Of a DNA stretch of 43,993 nucleotides, positions 7,952-15,829 are shown piece by piece. Location of the stretch: the NCBI GenBank assembly GCA_015062235.1, contig SUUZ01000011.1, positions 1-43,993 of the forward strand. The letters are read 5' to 3'. The first letter of the stretch is position 1; the number at the start of each line of letters is the position of its first letter. This DNA is from Alphaproteobacteria bacterium. Its GTDB lineage: Bacteria > Pseudomonadota > Alphaproteobacteria > RF32 > CAG-239. The notes under the pieces were generated by a model. The model had not been told where the DNA came from. It made no database searches and saw only the letters and a program-made list of their open reading frames with translations. Made by a program: the position numbers and the translations under genes.

Positions 7952-8548
7952 ATGAAAATTAATTTTATAACTTCTAATCAAGGAAAAGTAAAATCTTTAG
8001 AAAATAGTTTGAAATCAAATAATATTGATGTTCTCGTATGTGCTCAAAACTTAGATATTATGGAACCTCAGTTTGATACTGTTCAAGAGGTTTCAAAATA
8101 TAAGGCATTAAAAGCTTTTGAGATATTAAAAGAACCTGTTTTAGTAGAAGATGGTGGCTTTTCAGTATTTGAATTAAATGGTTTTCCTGGTGTTTATACA
8201 AAATACATTCTTAAAACATTAGGTGCTGATGGTATTTTAAAATTAATGCAAGGTGTTAACAACAGAGCAGCCAAATTTGTTAGTGTAGCTACTTTTGTTA
8301 ATGAAGACGGCACTCTATTTCAATTTGAACGTGAGGGAGGAGAATTTGAAATATCAAAAGAAAAAGTTGATATTCAATCACCATTCGCATGGTCTGAGCT
8401 GTGGAAAATAATATATTTAAAAGAATATAATAAAAACCTTTGTGAGCTTTCTGAACAAGAAGTTTCTGAGTATTATGGACGTGCTGGTGCTAATGGTAGC
8501 ATTCAAAAATTTGTTAATTGGTATATAAATAAGCATATTTCAAAATAA
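7952..8548 (+). CDS. Divergent Ham1/RdgB-like non-canonical purine NTP pyrophosphatase
   Basis: 198 residues, the usual length for the family. The N-terminus has TSNQGKVKSLE, matching the T-x-N-x-x-K substrate site, and the middle has VEDGGFSVFELNGFPGVYT, matching the conserved V-x-D-x-G-L...PG-x-Y/S core. Family members hydrolyse ITP/XTP and their deoxy forms to monophosphate plus pyrophosphate. The usual G-Y-D-P-[IV]-F segment is replaced by PFAWSELWKI, and the S-H-R-G end by YYGRAGANGS, so specificity may have changed. It begins 2 bases after the split metallopeptidase gene and ends the operon; a terminator follows at 8637. Confidence 0.78.
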   Translation: MKINFITSNQGKVKSLENSLKSNNIDVLVCAQNLDIMEPQFDTVQEVSKYKALKAFEILKEPVLVEDGGFSVFELNGFPGVYTKYILKTLGADGILKLMQGVNNRAAKFVSVATFVNEDGTLFQFEREGGEFEISKEKVDIQSPFAWSELWKIIYLKEYNKNLCELSEQEVSEYYGRAGANGSIQKFVNWYINKHISK

Positions 8549-8636
8549 TTTGGCTTATTTATGCCTTAAAGACAATATCCGCAATATTTTGTATATATTT
8601 CCTCTTTTTACAATCACTGCACAACCATTAGAAAAT

Positions 8637-8670
8637 AAGGCTTTGAGAGAAATCCCAAAGCCTTTTGTTT
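8637..8670 (+). terminator. Intrinsic terminator of the 1.2-8.5 kb operon
   Basis: Perfect 9-bp arms AAGGCTTTG (8637-8645) and CAAAGCCTT (8656-8664) followed by TTGTTTT. It lies 88 bases past the last gene of the operon. Confidence 0.75.
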
Positions 8671-8743
8671 TATCTAATTTGTGAATTTGTCCCTAAATTA
8701 CCCCTAATTTTTGATTAAAGTTAATTTATACATATTTTTTAGA

Positions 8744-9868
8744 TTACTGATTTCTTGTAATTTGTTTAAATCTTACTGGTGACGTTTTAGTTGTTTCTGC
8801 TTGTATTTCTGCAACTCTCTTATGTTTTTCTGCTACCTCACCTGTACAACTATCTCCTGTTTTACCTATATCTTCCTCTAATCCTGCATAGCCTAACTTC
8901 TTTTTAATTCGTTTAAGTTTATATTCTAGATAATCTTTATTTTCTAACTTTATTTTACGCCTTACCTCTGCTTTTTGTTGGAATTCTGGATTTTTATAAT
9001 TAAATTCACCAGTCTTTTCATTATAAATATACTCTGGTTTTGAAGAAGTTGTACTTATATCTGTTTCATTATTATCATTAAAATCACCTAAATTCAATTC
9101 AGCATTATTAGTTTCTGTAATATTTAGTTTTTGATATTCTAAAAAATTATTATGACGGCGAATTGTTTCCTCGTCTTTATATATTTTATGATCATCAGGA
9201 TTATAAATCCAACCTAATTTATCAGCAATTGATTGCATATCTTCTGGTGTTATATCCTGAATTTTTTTATCAGACATGCTGTCAATGATAAACATATATG
9301 CTTTACCTTCGGGAGTAAATCTTGAATCTATTTTATAGCGTTCATCCATATTATCTCCACAAATTGCTGTTTTAAGGTCAGGAAATGCAAATTCTGTTTT
9401 ATTTGTACAAAATGGTGATGTTTGGATAAGATATTCTGGTGTGTATATATTATATTTAATATCTTGCATTTCAAATTCTTGTGCAATGCTACAAAGTGAC
9501 TGTGATATCTCATCAACAGACATATCTGGATATGTATCTATTCCTAAATATAAAGCTTTTCCATACTGTCCATCAAAACTATTCCAAGATTCGAATCTTT
9601 TATCTTCTTTTATTTTACCCTCATTAATCAATCTATCAGCAATGGCTTTATTTCTTTCATCTAGGCTTTCATAACGAATTAATACAAAAGCATGATTAGG
9701 AGCATCTTTATTGGCAGAACTCCAATAAGTTAAAATATTTTTATCGTATAAATTTTCACATACAGCTAAGCATGGTTTTTCAACAATTTTTGCTAAATCT
9801 TCTTTGCATTCAATTTGAGTATTTCCTGCTAAAAAAATTTTTTCAACATCTCGCAAATATTTTGTCAT
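8744..9868 (-). CDS. Unknown protein sharing the GKTGDS...EKH C-terminal tail
   Basis: 374 residues from ATG at 9868, preferred over an upstream ATG at 9895 because AGAGAG stands just ahead. No recognised domain. Near the N-terminus, CLAVCENLYDKNILT followed by WSSAN and an LIRYESLDERN segment forms a compact block; the middle is mixed alpha/beta; about 255-300 is Asn/Asp-rich linker; 305-335 is a charged helix. The C-terminus has DIGKTGDS-x-TG-x-V-x-EKH (bases 8801-8872), 15 of 24 positions identical to the tail of the protein at 1202-2974. No signal peptide or membrane segment. It faces the accessory operon tail-to-tail, so a functional link rests on the tail only. Confidence 0.65.
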   Translation of the reverse strand: MTKYLRDVEKIFLAGNTQIECKEDLAKIVEKPCLAVCENLYDKNILTYWSSANKDAPNHAFVLIRYESLDERNKAIADRLINEGKIKEDKRFESWNSFDGQYGKALYLGIDTYPDMSVDEISQSLCSIAQEFEMQDIKYNIYTPEYLIQTSPFCTNKTEFAFPDLKTAICGDNMDERYKIDSRFTPEGKAYMFIIDSMSDKKIQDITPEDMQSIADKLGWIYNPDDHKIYKDEETIRRHNNFLEYQKLNITETNNAELNLGDFNDNNETDISTTSSKPEYIYNEKTGEFNYKNPEFQQKAEVRRKIKLENKDYLEYKLKRIKKKLGYAGLEEDIGKTGDSCTGEVAEKHKRVAEIQAETTKTSPVRFKQITRNQ

Positions 9869-10067
9869 GATTAACTCTCTTTTGTATGTTATCATAAATA
9901 CAGGAAAATTATATCATTATTCCTACAATATTTCAACTTTAATTGACCAAACTGCCTGATATAACTTTATATTTTTACATACTAAATTACACCATTATTT
10001 ATAAAAAATGTTGTAGTTGATAAAATTATTCGCTATGTTGTTCTTAAAATTAAGGAAGTGGAGTGAT

Positions 10068-10901
10068 ATGAACAAAAAAATAATAATTACTTTTGTAGCT
10101 GTTTTGCTGCTTGCACCTGTTAGCTGGTTAGTTTTATATGCTAACACAATTTTAGAAAATAAAAGCAACAGTGTTCCTTATCCTTTTTACAATGATAAAT
10201 TAGCTTCTCAACATTTAGTCGCTCATGCTGGGGGATGGATAGATAATAGAGTTTATACAAATTCTCGTGAAGCCGTTGAAAGATCGATAAAACAAGGGCG
10301 AAAATATATCGAAATTGATATGATTGAAACATCTGATGGACATTATGTTGCAGCTCACGATTGGGAACTTGTAAATAAAATGTTAGGAAAAGAAAGTAGC
10401 GCTCCCTTATCATTGAATGAATTTAAAAACGCAAAGTTGTATGATAAATATACAACAATGTCGGTTAAAGATGTTGCAGAATTGATGGAAAAATATCCTG
10501 ATTGGTATCTACTTACAGATAAAATTAGAGATATTGATTACTTGAAAGAGAACTTATATTACCCTGATAGAATCATTGTTCAAACTTTTGGACTTTTGGG
10601 ATATTTTAAAGCTCTTAAATTAGGATTTAAATATCCTGTGCTCCGTCTTAAAGGAGGACGCAGAGGAATTAAAGAAATATATAAGCTATTTATGGACTGG
10701 GGAAATGTTAAGGGCGTAATTTTAGGAGAAAAATCTTTTAACAAAAATAAGGACTATATTGGAAAACTGCATGACAAAGGGGTATCCGTCATATTGTATG
10801 GAAACCCATCATTTAAAATTGTTGAAGATAGCAAAGCTATTAACGAGTTGTTGTATAAATATATTGATTTGGTTGATAGCGATACTCTTTCCAAATTATA
10901 A
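10068..10901 (+). CDS. Membrane-anchored glycerophosphodiester phosphodiesterase-like protein
   Basis: 277 residues from ATG 10068, supported by AAGGAAGTGGAG upstream; an upstream TTG at 10017 is not needed. A hydrophobic segment at residues 4-25 is a membrane anchor or uncleaved signal. GDPD/PLC-like TIM-barrel hallmarks: HAGG (53-56), IEIDM with Glu82 and Asp84, and AAHDW with His97, matching the H...E-x-D...H active site. The family splits glycerophosphodiesters to alcohol and glycerol-3-phosphate using a metal ion; the site here would face the periplasm. The barrel is slightly short after strand 4, so a diverged or polysaccharide-associated role is possible. It has its own terminator. Confidence 0.72.
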   Translation: MNKKIIITFVAVLLLAPVSWLVLYANTILENKSNSVPYPFYNDKLASQHLVAHAGGWIDNRVYTNSREAVERSIKQGRKYIEIDMIETSDGHYVAAHDWELVNKMLGKESSAPLSLNEFKNAKLYDKYTTMSVKDVAELMEKYPDWYLLTDKIRDIDYLKENLYYPDRIIVQTFGLLGYFKALKLGFKYPVLRLKGGRRGIKEIYKLFMDWGNVKGVILGEKSFNKNKDYIGKLHDKGVSVILYGNPSFKIVEDSKAINELLYKYIDLVDSDTLSKL

Positions 10902-10923
10902 TATTTTTATATTTTGTGGTCTT

Positions 10924-10949
10924 ACACAAGTGTTTCACTTGTGTTTTTT
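10924..10949 (+). terminator. Intrinsic terminator after the GDPD-like gene
   Basis: ACACAAGTG (10924-10932), TTT loop, CACTTGTGT (10936-10944), then a T run. Confidence 0.8.
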
Positions 10950-11065
10950 ATTATCTACAGATTAACTTTTAAATTGAATTTTTATTAAAATAAATATTTT
11001 TATTTGCATATATAACTTTTTATGATATATTTTTTCAAAATATCAACAAAAAGGGGAAGTAAAAA

Positions 11066-11434
11066 ATGAATGCAATAAATATGTCTAGCAGTGTAAAATC
11101 AATAGATTCTGATAAAGATGTTATGCTGTATCTAGCTGAGAGAATTAAAATTATTCGCCAAACAAAAAATATTACTTTAGGAAATATGGCTTCTAAAATT
11201 GGAATCACTCGTAAACAGCTACAAAATTATGAAAATGGGCAAACCAATATTGGTATAACTCGTTTGTGGCAAATTGCACAAATTTTACAAGTAGACATTG
11301 TTACACTAGTTGAAGGGCTTGATAACAAACCTAGTTCTATTGATAATGAAAGCTTAGAATTTATTAGACTTTTCAATAATTTAAAAGATCAAAATATTAA
11401 AGATATAATCTTAGGATTGCTTAAAAGTATGTAA
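11066..11434 (+). CDS. XRE-family helix-turn-helix regulator
   Basis: 122 residues. AAGGGGAAG lies upstream of the ATG at 11066. Residues about 24-85 form a classic XRE/Cro-CI HTH: LAERIKIIRQ, then LGNMASKIGITRKQLQNYE as the helix-turn-helix, then I-x-R-L-W-Q-I-A-Q-I-L for the final helix. The C-terminal 40 residues are a short helical tail, possibly for dimerisation. Monocistronic between terminators at 10924 and 11449; target unknown. It is not obviously linked to either neighbour. Confidence 0.8.
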   Translation: MNAINMSSSVKSIDSDKDVMLYLAERIKIIRQTKNITLGNMASKIGITRKQLQNYENGQTNIGITRLWQIAQILQVDIVTLVEGLDNKPSSIDNESLEFIRLFNNLKDQNIKDIILGLLKSM

Positions 11435-11448
11435 AAATAGATTGTATT

Positions 11449-11480
11449 GATAACGACTAATTGAAAGTCGTTATCTTTTT
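11449..11480 (+). terminator. Intrinsic terminator after the XRE regulator
   Basis: GATAACGACT (11449-11458) pairs with AGTCGTTATC (11466-11475), followed by TTTTT. Confidence 0.8.
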
Positions 11481-11502
11481 ATAATTTTAAATTTTTTTTT
11501 GC

Positions 11503-11519
11503 CTTAAGCAAACCTTAAG
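11503..11519 (+). promoter_or_regulatory. PmrA/QseB-type operator (CTTAAG-N5-CTTAAG)
   Basis: Two perfect CTTAAG half-sites (11503-11508 and 11514-11519) are separated by exactly 5 bases; a third degenerate copy, TTTAAG, abuts at 11520-11525. PmrA/BasR and QseB regulators are known to bind Y-TTAA-K tandem sites with N5 spacing. It lies about 60 bases upstream of the ygiW-like gene that precedes an OmpR-family regulator, so autoregulation of the operon is the natural inference. Confidence 0.7.
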
Positions 11520-11579
11520 TTTAAGATGTAGAAATATAGATGTAAGTAAATAATAATCTTTTTAATTAGGAGAAAAACA

Positions 11580-11936
11580 ATGAAAAAAACAGTTGCTATT
11601 TCTAGTTTTGCTTTAATCTTAGGTTTGGTTGGCAATGTTATGGCTCAACAACCTATGGGAGGGTTTAACGGTCCATCTATTGCAAAAATTAATGTTGCTG
11701 AGGCATTAAAATTAGGAGATGACGCACCAGTTGTACTAGAAGGAAAAATTGAGAAAAATTTAGGTGCTGAAAAATATTTGTTTACTGATGCAACAGGGTC
11801 AGTTACTATAGAAATAGATAATGAAGATTGGCGCGGTGTTAATGTTAATGAAAAAGATATTGTCGAAATCAGAGGTGAAGTTGATAAAGACTTAATGAAT
11901 TTTGAAATTGATGTTGACAGCGTAGCAAAAAAATAA
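11580..11936 (+). CDS. YgiW/YdeI-family periplasmic OB-fold protein
   Basis: 118 residues with a Sec signal peptide (MKKTVAISSFALILG...VMA, cleavage about residue 22) behind an AGGAG ribosome-binding site. The mature part matches the bacterial OB-fold (BOF) family: a GG-F-x-GPS start, SIAKINVAEAL, VVLEGKIEKNLG, YLFTDATGSVTIEID and EIRGEVDKD. YgiW/YdeI proteins are periplasmic stress-tolerance factors thought to bind small cationic ligands. Gene order ygiW-qseB-qseC is the same as in enterobacteria, supporting the assignment and a role next to the sensor kinase. The PmrA-type box upstream probably controls it. Confidence 0.85.
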   Translation: MKKTVAISSFALILGLVGNVMAQQPMGGFNGPSIAKINVAEALKLGDDAPVVLEGKIEKNLGAEKYLFTDATGSVTIEIDNEDWRGVNVNEKDIVEIRGEVDKDLMNFEIDVDSVAKK

Positions 11937-11960
11937 ACATTTTTAGTAAAGTGATTAGAT

Positions 11961-12617
11961 ATGCGTATTCTTGTTGCAGAAGATGACAGACTAATCGGAG
12001 ATGGTTTGAATATTGGGCTCCAAAAAATGGGTTTTACCGTAGATTGGTTTCAAGACGGTGATGATGCTTTTGAAGCCCTTTTTCAAGCTCCTTACGATGC
12101 CGTCATTCTTGATTTGGGACTTCCCAATCGAGATGGTTTATCTATTTTAAAAGAATGGCGTTTAAATAAAAGAAACGAGCCTGTTTTGATTTTGACAGCA
12201 AGAGGCGATGTTGATCAAAGAGTTTTAGGTTTAGAAAATGGTGCTGATGACTATTTGGCTAAACCTTTTGCTTTAGCTGAAGTTGCGGCAAGAATTAAAG
12301 CACTAATTCGACGTAGCAATAACAGAATTGAACCAATTATTGCTGTAGCTGATATTAAATATTACCCAGATACTAAAACTGTTACGAAAAACGACAAAAA
12401 CATTTCTCTATCTCCTAAAGAATTGCGTATCTTAGAATTATTTTTAATGAATCAAAACAAGGTACTAACTAAAGAGGTAATAGAGAATAAGCTTTATTCG
12501 TGGGATGTTGAAGTTACTAGTAATGCTGTCGAAGTACACGTTCATTATTTACGCAAAAAGCTAGGTAAAAATATTATTAAAACCGTTAATAAAATTGGCT
12601 ATATATTAGAAAGTTAG
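11961..12617 (+). CDS. qseB: OmpR-family response regulator (QseB/PmrA-like)
   Basis: 218 residues. Receiver domain at 1-115 with acidic pair EDD (7-9), phospho-acceptor Asp51 (AVILDLGLPNRDG) and the KPFA lysine near 101; a winged-helix output domain follows from about 125, with LSPKELRILELFL and VEVHVHYLRKKLG typical of OmpR/PhoB recognition. It lies 24 bases after the ygiW-like gene and 4 bases before the kinase gene, so it is one transcription unit. It is expected to bind the tandem CTTAAG site upstream of the operon. QseB and PmrA cannot be told apart by sequence alone; the ygiW neighbour favours QseB. Confidence 0.85.
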   Translation: MRILVAEDDRLIGDGLNIGLQKMGFTVDWFQDGDDAFEALFQAPYDAVILDLGLPNRDGLSILKEWRLNKRNEPVLILTARGDVDQRVLGLENGADDYLAKPFALAEVAARIKALIRRSNNRIEPIIAVADIKYYPDTKTVTKNDKNISLSPKELRILELFLMNQNKVLTKEVIENKLYSWDVEVTSNAVEVHVHYLRKKLGKNIIKTVNKIGYILES

Positions 12618-12621
12618 TAAA

Positions 12622-13959
12622 ATGAGTTTAAAATTGAGATTAATTTTATCTTTTTTATGTATGGCTGTGTTGGCTTGGCTAGCATCGGCGATTTTGGCGT
12701 GGAATGAAGGACGAGAACAATTTGATGAATTTTTTGATACATATCAGCTTGTTTTAGCTAGACAACTTGCAACTGTAGATTGGAGTAATATCACATCTAA
12801 AACTCAAAATAGTGTTAATAAAATTATAAATACATTGGATGATGAAGGTGAAGAAGATGATGAAGCTTTAGGGCTGGCTGTTTTTGATAAAACAGGAAAG
12901 ATGATTTTTCATGATAATAAAAATGGACGTATTTTTACCTATGATAACAACACTAATGGATTTGCAGAACAATATATCGGAAAAAAACAAAAAAAATGGC
13001 GTGTAGTATGGACCAATAGTATTGATAATAGATATCGTATTGCAATAGGACAAGAGGTTGATTACCGCAACGAAGCAGCTCTTGAGATGGTTGAAGAGGC
13101 TTATATTCCTTGGGGATATGGGCTAATAGTTTTGGTAATAGCATGTGTATTTTTAATACATCAAGAATTTAAACCCTTGCAAAAAATAACCAAAGACTTA
13201 CAAGATCGTGATACTGATAATTTGTGTCCAATGGAATATAGAAAAGCTCCGAAGGAAATTGTTCCCTTGTTAGAAGCAATGAATGCTCTTTTACTTAAAA
13301 TCACAAAAATGATTGAAAAAGAAAGGTGTTTTATTGCTGATGCAGCTCATGAGCTTAGAAGTCCTTTAACAGCTCTAAATGTTCAACTTGATGTGGTGGA
13401 GTTGGCATCTGATGATAAAAAAACACAACAAAAAGCTTTAAAGAATCTTCGTGAAGGATTAGAACGTTCTACTCATTTGGTTGAACAAATGTTGGCATTA
13501 TCAAAAATTGATACTCAAACGCACGAAAATTTTGATGATTTCTTGGATTGGAAAAATATATTTTTTAAAGCAGTTAATGAACAATTTGATATAGCAAATG
13601 ATAAAAACATAAAAATTAAAACTAACTTCAAAAAAAATTTTGCACTTAAAAATGGACAAAGCTTTTTATGGAGTTTGTTACTACGCAACTTATTAGATAA
13701 TGCTATACGCTATAGTAACGTAGGTGCTGATATAAACATTGATATTGAAGAAAATAAAATACAAATCAGCAACAATAAAACAAGTGTTGATAAAAAATAT
13801 ATTACACGCTTAGGCGAACGCTTTTTTCGTCCTGCTGGGCAAAAAATTAATGGTAGCGGTTTAGGATTATCTATTGTTGAAAAAATAGCTTCGTTACATA
13901 AGTGTAGTGTTACTTATCAATCAGTTGATGATATTTTTATCGTTACAATTTCTATGTAA
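12622..13959 (+). CDS. qseC: Sensor histidine kinase (QseC/PmrB-like)
   Basis: 445 residues. TM1 at about 7-27, a periplasmic sensor of about 130 residues, TM2 at about 161-180, a short HAMP-like linker, then the HisKA domain with phospho-acceptor His243 (DAAHELRSPLTAL) and an HATPase domain with N box LLRNLLDNAIRYS, and GSGLGLSIVEKI as the G2 box. It partners the regulator 4 bases upstream. The sensor domain contains an acidic stretch (DDEGEEDDE, about 73-81), which in PmrB-like kinases can bind cations; here that is only a hint. The 3' end overlaps the convergent nitroreductase gene by 8 bases. Confidence 0.87.
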   Translation: MSLKLRLILSFLCMAVLAWLASAILAWNEGREQFDEFFDTYQLVLARQLATVDWSNITSKTQNSVNKIINTLDDEGEEDDEALGLAVFDKTGKMIFHDNKNGRIFTYDNNTNGFAEQYIGKKQKKWRVVWTNSIDNRYRIAIGQEVDYRNEAALEMVEEAYIPWGYGLIVLVIACVFLIHQEFKPLQKITKDLQDRDTDNLCPMEYRKAPKEIVPLLEAMNALLLKITKMIEKERCFIADAAHELRSPLTALNVQLDVVELASDDKKTQQKALKNLREGLERSTHLVEQMLALSKIDTQTHENFDDFLDWKNIFFKAVNEQFDIANDKNIKIKTNFKKNFALKNGQSFLWSLLLRNLLDNAIRYSNVGADINIDIEENKIQISNNKTSVDKKYITRLGERFFRPAGQKINGSGLGLSIVEKIASLHKCSVTYQSVDDIFIVTISM

Positions 13960-14548
13960 ATATCTTAAAACGATTTGTCAGTGGTTCAAAATCTTTTTCA
14001 TCGGCTATCGCTTCTATTTTGCCGAAAGGCATTTGGCTTATTAGACGCCATGATGAAGGTATTTGCCATGTTTCTTTTACCTCATTATCTATCAATGGAT
14101 TATAATGTTGTAATGACGCCCCTATGTTTTTAGCAGCTAGTGCGGTCCACACCATATATTGAAGCATTCCCGATGACTGGCAAGAAAAAGATGGAAAAGC
14201 ATCTTTATATAAAGGAAAATCTGTTTGTAATTTTTGTATTACATCGTCATCTTCAAAAAATAAAATTGTACCATAACCAGCAGAAAAAGATGATATTTTT
14301 ATTTTGGTTGTATTGAAACGTTCTGGAGGTGTGATTTGGGATAATGTATCTAGAACAATTTGCCAAAGTTTTTGATGTTCATTACCTAATAATAAAGCCA
14401 CTCTTCCACTTTGAGAATTAAATGCACTTGGGGCTTGTTTTATACATTCACCAATAAGTTTTTCTAATTGATTATCCGATAATGAAATTGATGAACCAAG
14501 AGCATATATTGACCGACGTTTTTGGTAAAAATCTGTAATTTGTAACAT
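13952..14548 (-). CDS. Nitroreductase-family FMN oxidoreductase
   Basis: 198 residues. The N-terminus FYQKRRSIYALG is the family's R-R-S FMN-contact segment; APSAFNSQSGRVALLLG matches the A-P-S/T-x-x-N-x-Q P-loop-like motif, and a late GASLQHYNP is the usual FMN phosphate region. Length and layout match the short YdgI/HBN1-like group, which reduces nitro compounds or quinones with NAD(P)H as cytosolic dimers. A good upstream site (AAGGAGATAAAT) precedes its ATG. The substrate is not predictable. The end is convergent and overlaps the sensor kinase by 8 bases. Confidence 0.82.
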   Translation of the reverse strand: MLQITDFYQKRRSIYALGSSISLSDNQLEKLIGECIKQAPSAFNSQSGRVALLLGNEHQKLWQIVLDTLSQITPPERFNTTKIKISSFSAGYGTILFFEDDDVIQKLQTDFPLYKDAFPSFSCQSSGMLQYMVWTALAAKNIGASLQHYNPLIDNEVKETWQIPSSWRLISQMPFGKIEAIADEKDFEPLTNRFKIFT

Positions 14549-14653
14549 ATTTATCTCCTTATATGAAGATAATATAATTATTGTTTGTAATTATACAATT
14601 GTTGAAAAAGCTATTGCATAAAAATTTTATTGTGATAAAAGTATGTTCGCTTT

Positions 14654-14730
14654 CGGGACGTAGTTCAGCCTGGTAGAGCGCTTGCATGGGGTGCAAGAAG
14701 TCGCTGGTTCGAATCCAGTCGTCCCGACCA
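14654..14730 (+). tRNA. tRNA-Pro (anticodon GGG)
   Basis: Acceptor CGGGACG (14654-14660) pairs with CGTCCCG (14720-14726), discriminator A and encoded CCA (14728-14730). D arm contains AGCCTGGTA. Anticodon arm CTTGC/GCAAG has loop ATGGGGT, giving GGG at 14688-14690. T arm contains GGTTCGAATCC. A terminator follows within 5 bases. It sits at the edge of the probable foreign cassette at 14.8-17.4 kb. Confidence 0.95.
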
Positions 14731-14734
14731 AATA

Positions 14735-14759
14735 AAACCACCCTTTCGGGTGGTTTTTT
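14735..14759 (+). terminator. Intrinsic terminator of tRNA-Pro
   Basis: AAACCACCC (14735-14743), TTTC loop, GGGTGGTTT (14748-14756), then Ts. Confidence 0.85.
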
Positions 14760-14784
14760 AAGTATAATATTTTAGATAATGGAA

Positions 14785-14814
14785 ACCCCTCACAACATAA
14801 AAACTGTGAGGGGT
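14785..14814 (-). terminator. Hairpin downstream of the exported-protein gene at 14827
   Basis: Perfect 10-bp arms ACCCCTCACA (14785-14794) and TGTGAGGGGT (14805-14814). On the minus strand it follows the stop codon of the 14827-15465 gene by about 12 bases; the T run after it is short (TTT). Confidence 0.55.
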
Positions 14815-14826
14815 AATTAGTTTTTA

Positions 14827-15465
14827 TTAGAGAAGATTGTAGAAGTTGTTGGTGCCAATTCGATAATGTTCTACTTGCATTCCAGGTTCGGCATCTAGCC
14901 AAATAGGATCTTGTGAAGCTTCAATGGTTACTTTTTTGCCATTTTCAAAGAAAATGTTGACAATTGTTCTTGTACCACCTTTAGCAGAACCAGATATTGA
15001 TCCTTTTGCTTTTCCACCACCGGCTATTAATACATGAGCCCATTTGTAACTATAGTCACCACTCATTGATGCTGTAAATTCTGAAGTTACCTCGTGAACA
15101 GATACTTTTTTGATAGTATAAGTACCGACCTTTTGCCAGCTAACACGAGTAAAGGTATTCCCGTGTTTTTGATACTTATTTCCTTTAATGTTAGATCCCA
15201 AAGTAACCGGAAAATTTACCATACAACGATAACTATCATCAGAAGCTATATATATCCAACCTTTATTACTAATAGTACGATCATTTTGATAATACATCCA
15301 ACTTCCATCAGAAAAACATATTGTACTATGGTTATATTCTAAGCTAGCACCAAGCCAAACTCCATTGGGATTCTCCCATTGAACCTTAACAACTTCAAGA
15401 ATCTCTTGTGCGAACACATTTGTTGCCATAAATAGTGTTACGGCAATAATAATAAGTTTTTTCAT
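14827..15465 (-). CDS. Exported protein of unknown function
   Basis: 212 residues with a clear Sec signal peptide (MKKLIIIAVTLFMATNVFA, cleavage near residue 19). The mature part is beta-rich and aromatic; a glycine/serine-rich turn (AGGGKAKGSISGSAKGGT) lies about 150-170. No recognised domain or cysteine pattern. There is no Shine-Dalgarno sequence ahead of the ATG; the leader is A/T-rich and shares a 15-base motif with the gene at 16086, the last of a four-gene same-strand run with 15517, 15821 and 16086. Style of leader and protein recalls Bacteroidetes secreted proteins (inference). Confidence 0.65.
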   Translation of the reverse strand: MKKLIIIAVTLFMATNVFAQEILEVVKVQWENPNGVWLGASLEYNHSTICFSDGSWMYYQNDRTISNKGWIYIASDDSYRCMVNFPVTLGSNIKGNKYQKHGNTFTRVSWQKVGTYTIKKVSVHEVTSEFTASMSGDYSYKWAHVLIAGGGKAKGSISGSAKGGTRTIVNIFFENGKKVTIEASQDPIWLDAEPGMQVEHYRIGTNNFYNLL

Positions 15466-15501
15466 AATACATAAATTTAACAGTTAGACATCATAATTTC
15501 A

Positions 15502-15516
15502 AATAGTGGGCAGATG
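15502..15516 (-). repeat. Leader repeat copy 1 (CATCTGCCCACTATT on minus strand)
   Basis: A 15-base sequence exactly repeated at 16525-16539. On the minus strand it lies 36 bases upstream of the ATG of the exported-protein gene. Further similarity continues toward the start codon (AAATTAT, TAACTnTTAAAT, TTATG), so whole leaders are related. Likely a promoter or translation-control element. Confidence 0.6.
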
Positions 15517-15801
15517 TTAATATGTTTGGGGCTTTTGGCCGTGCATTTCTTCAAAAATGCGTTCAAAGTCTTTTATCCCCTGTTCTAATTTTTCAACCCT
15601 TAAATAACACTCTGGATACTCTTCAAAATCAGCGTAGTTGATTATATCTGATTTCCATTTTTTCAAGGCTGTAATTTCGCCTACTTGATATTCTTTAATA
15701 TACTTATCCATTTGTTTGATCCTTTGGTGTTGAAAAATCATTACACCAAATTCAAAAATTACACAAAGAAGAAGCAAACAAATAATAATTTTCTTTTTCA
15801 T
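15517..15801 (-). CDS. Small single-pass membrane protein, unknown
   Basis: 94 residues: a strongly hydrophobic N-terminal segment (about 4-24, KKKIIICLLLLCVIFEFGVM) followed by a charged, probably helical/coiled-coil region (RIKQMDKYIKEYQ, then LRVEKLEQGIKDFERIF). It is expected in the inner membrane with the helix outside or as a signal-anchor. No family recognised. Its leader shares an 18-base sequence with that of the next upstream gene (15821). Part of the probable foreign cassette. Confidence 0.55.
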   Translation of the reverse strand: MKKKIIICLLLLCVIFEFGVMIFQHQRIKQMDKYIKEYQVGEITALKKWKSDIINYADFEEYPECYLRVEKLEQGIKDFERIFEEMHGQKPQTY

Positions 15802-15811
15802 GGTTTTTAAG

Positions 15812-15829
15812 TTTTAATGGTTATTTACT
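15812..15829 (-). repeat. Intergenic repeat copy 1 (AGTAAATAACCATTAAAA on minus strand)
   Basis: The 18-base sequence is identical at 16073-16090. On the minus strand each copy overlaps the stop codon of one gene and precedes the next ATG by about 10-12 bases, where a ribosome-binding site would be expected; neither copy contains a Shine-Dalgarno sequence. This A-rich layout resembles Bacteroidetes translation starts. Confidence 0.6.

Noticed and set aside
8690..8715. Tandem TCCCTAAATT/CCCCTAATTT sequence as a possible recombinase attachment site
   Set aside because: No second copy in the window and no integrase; too short and AT-rich to support.
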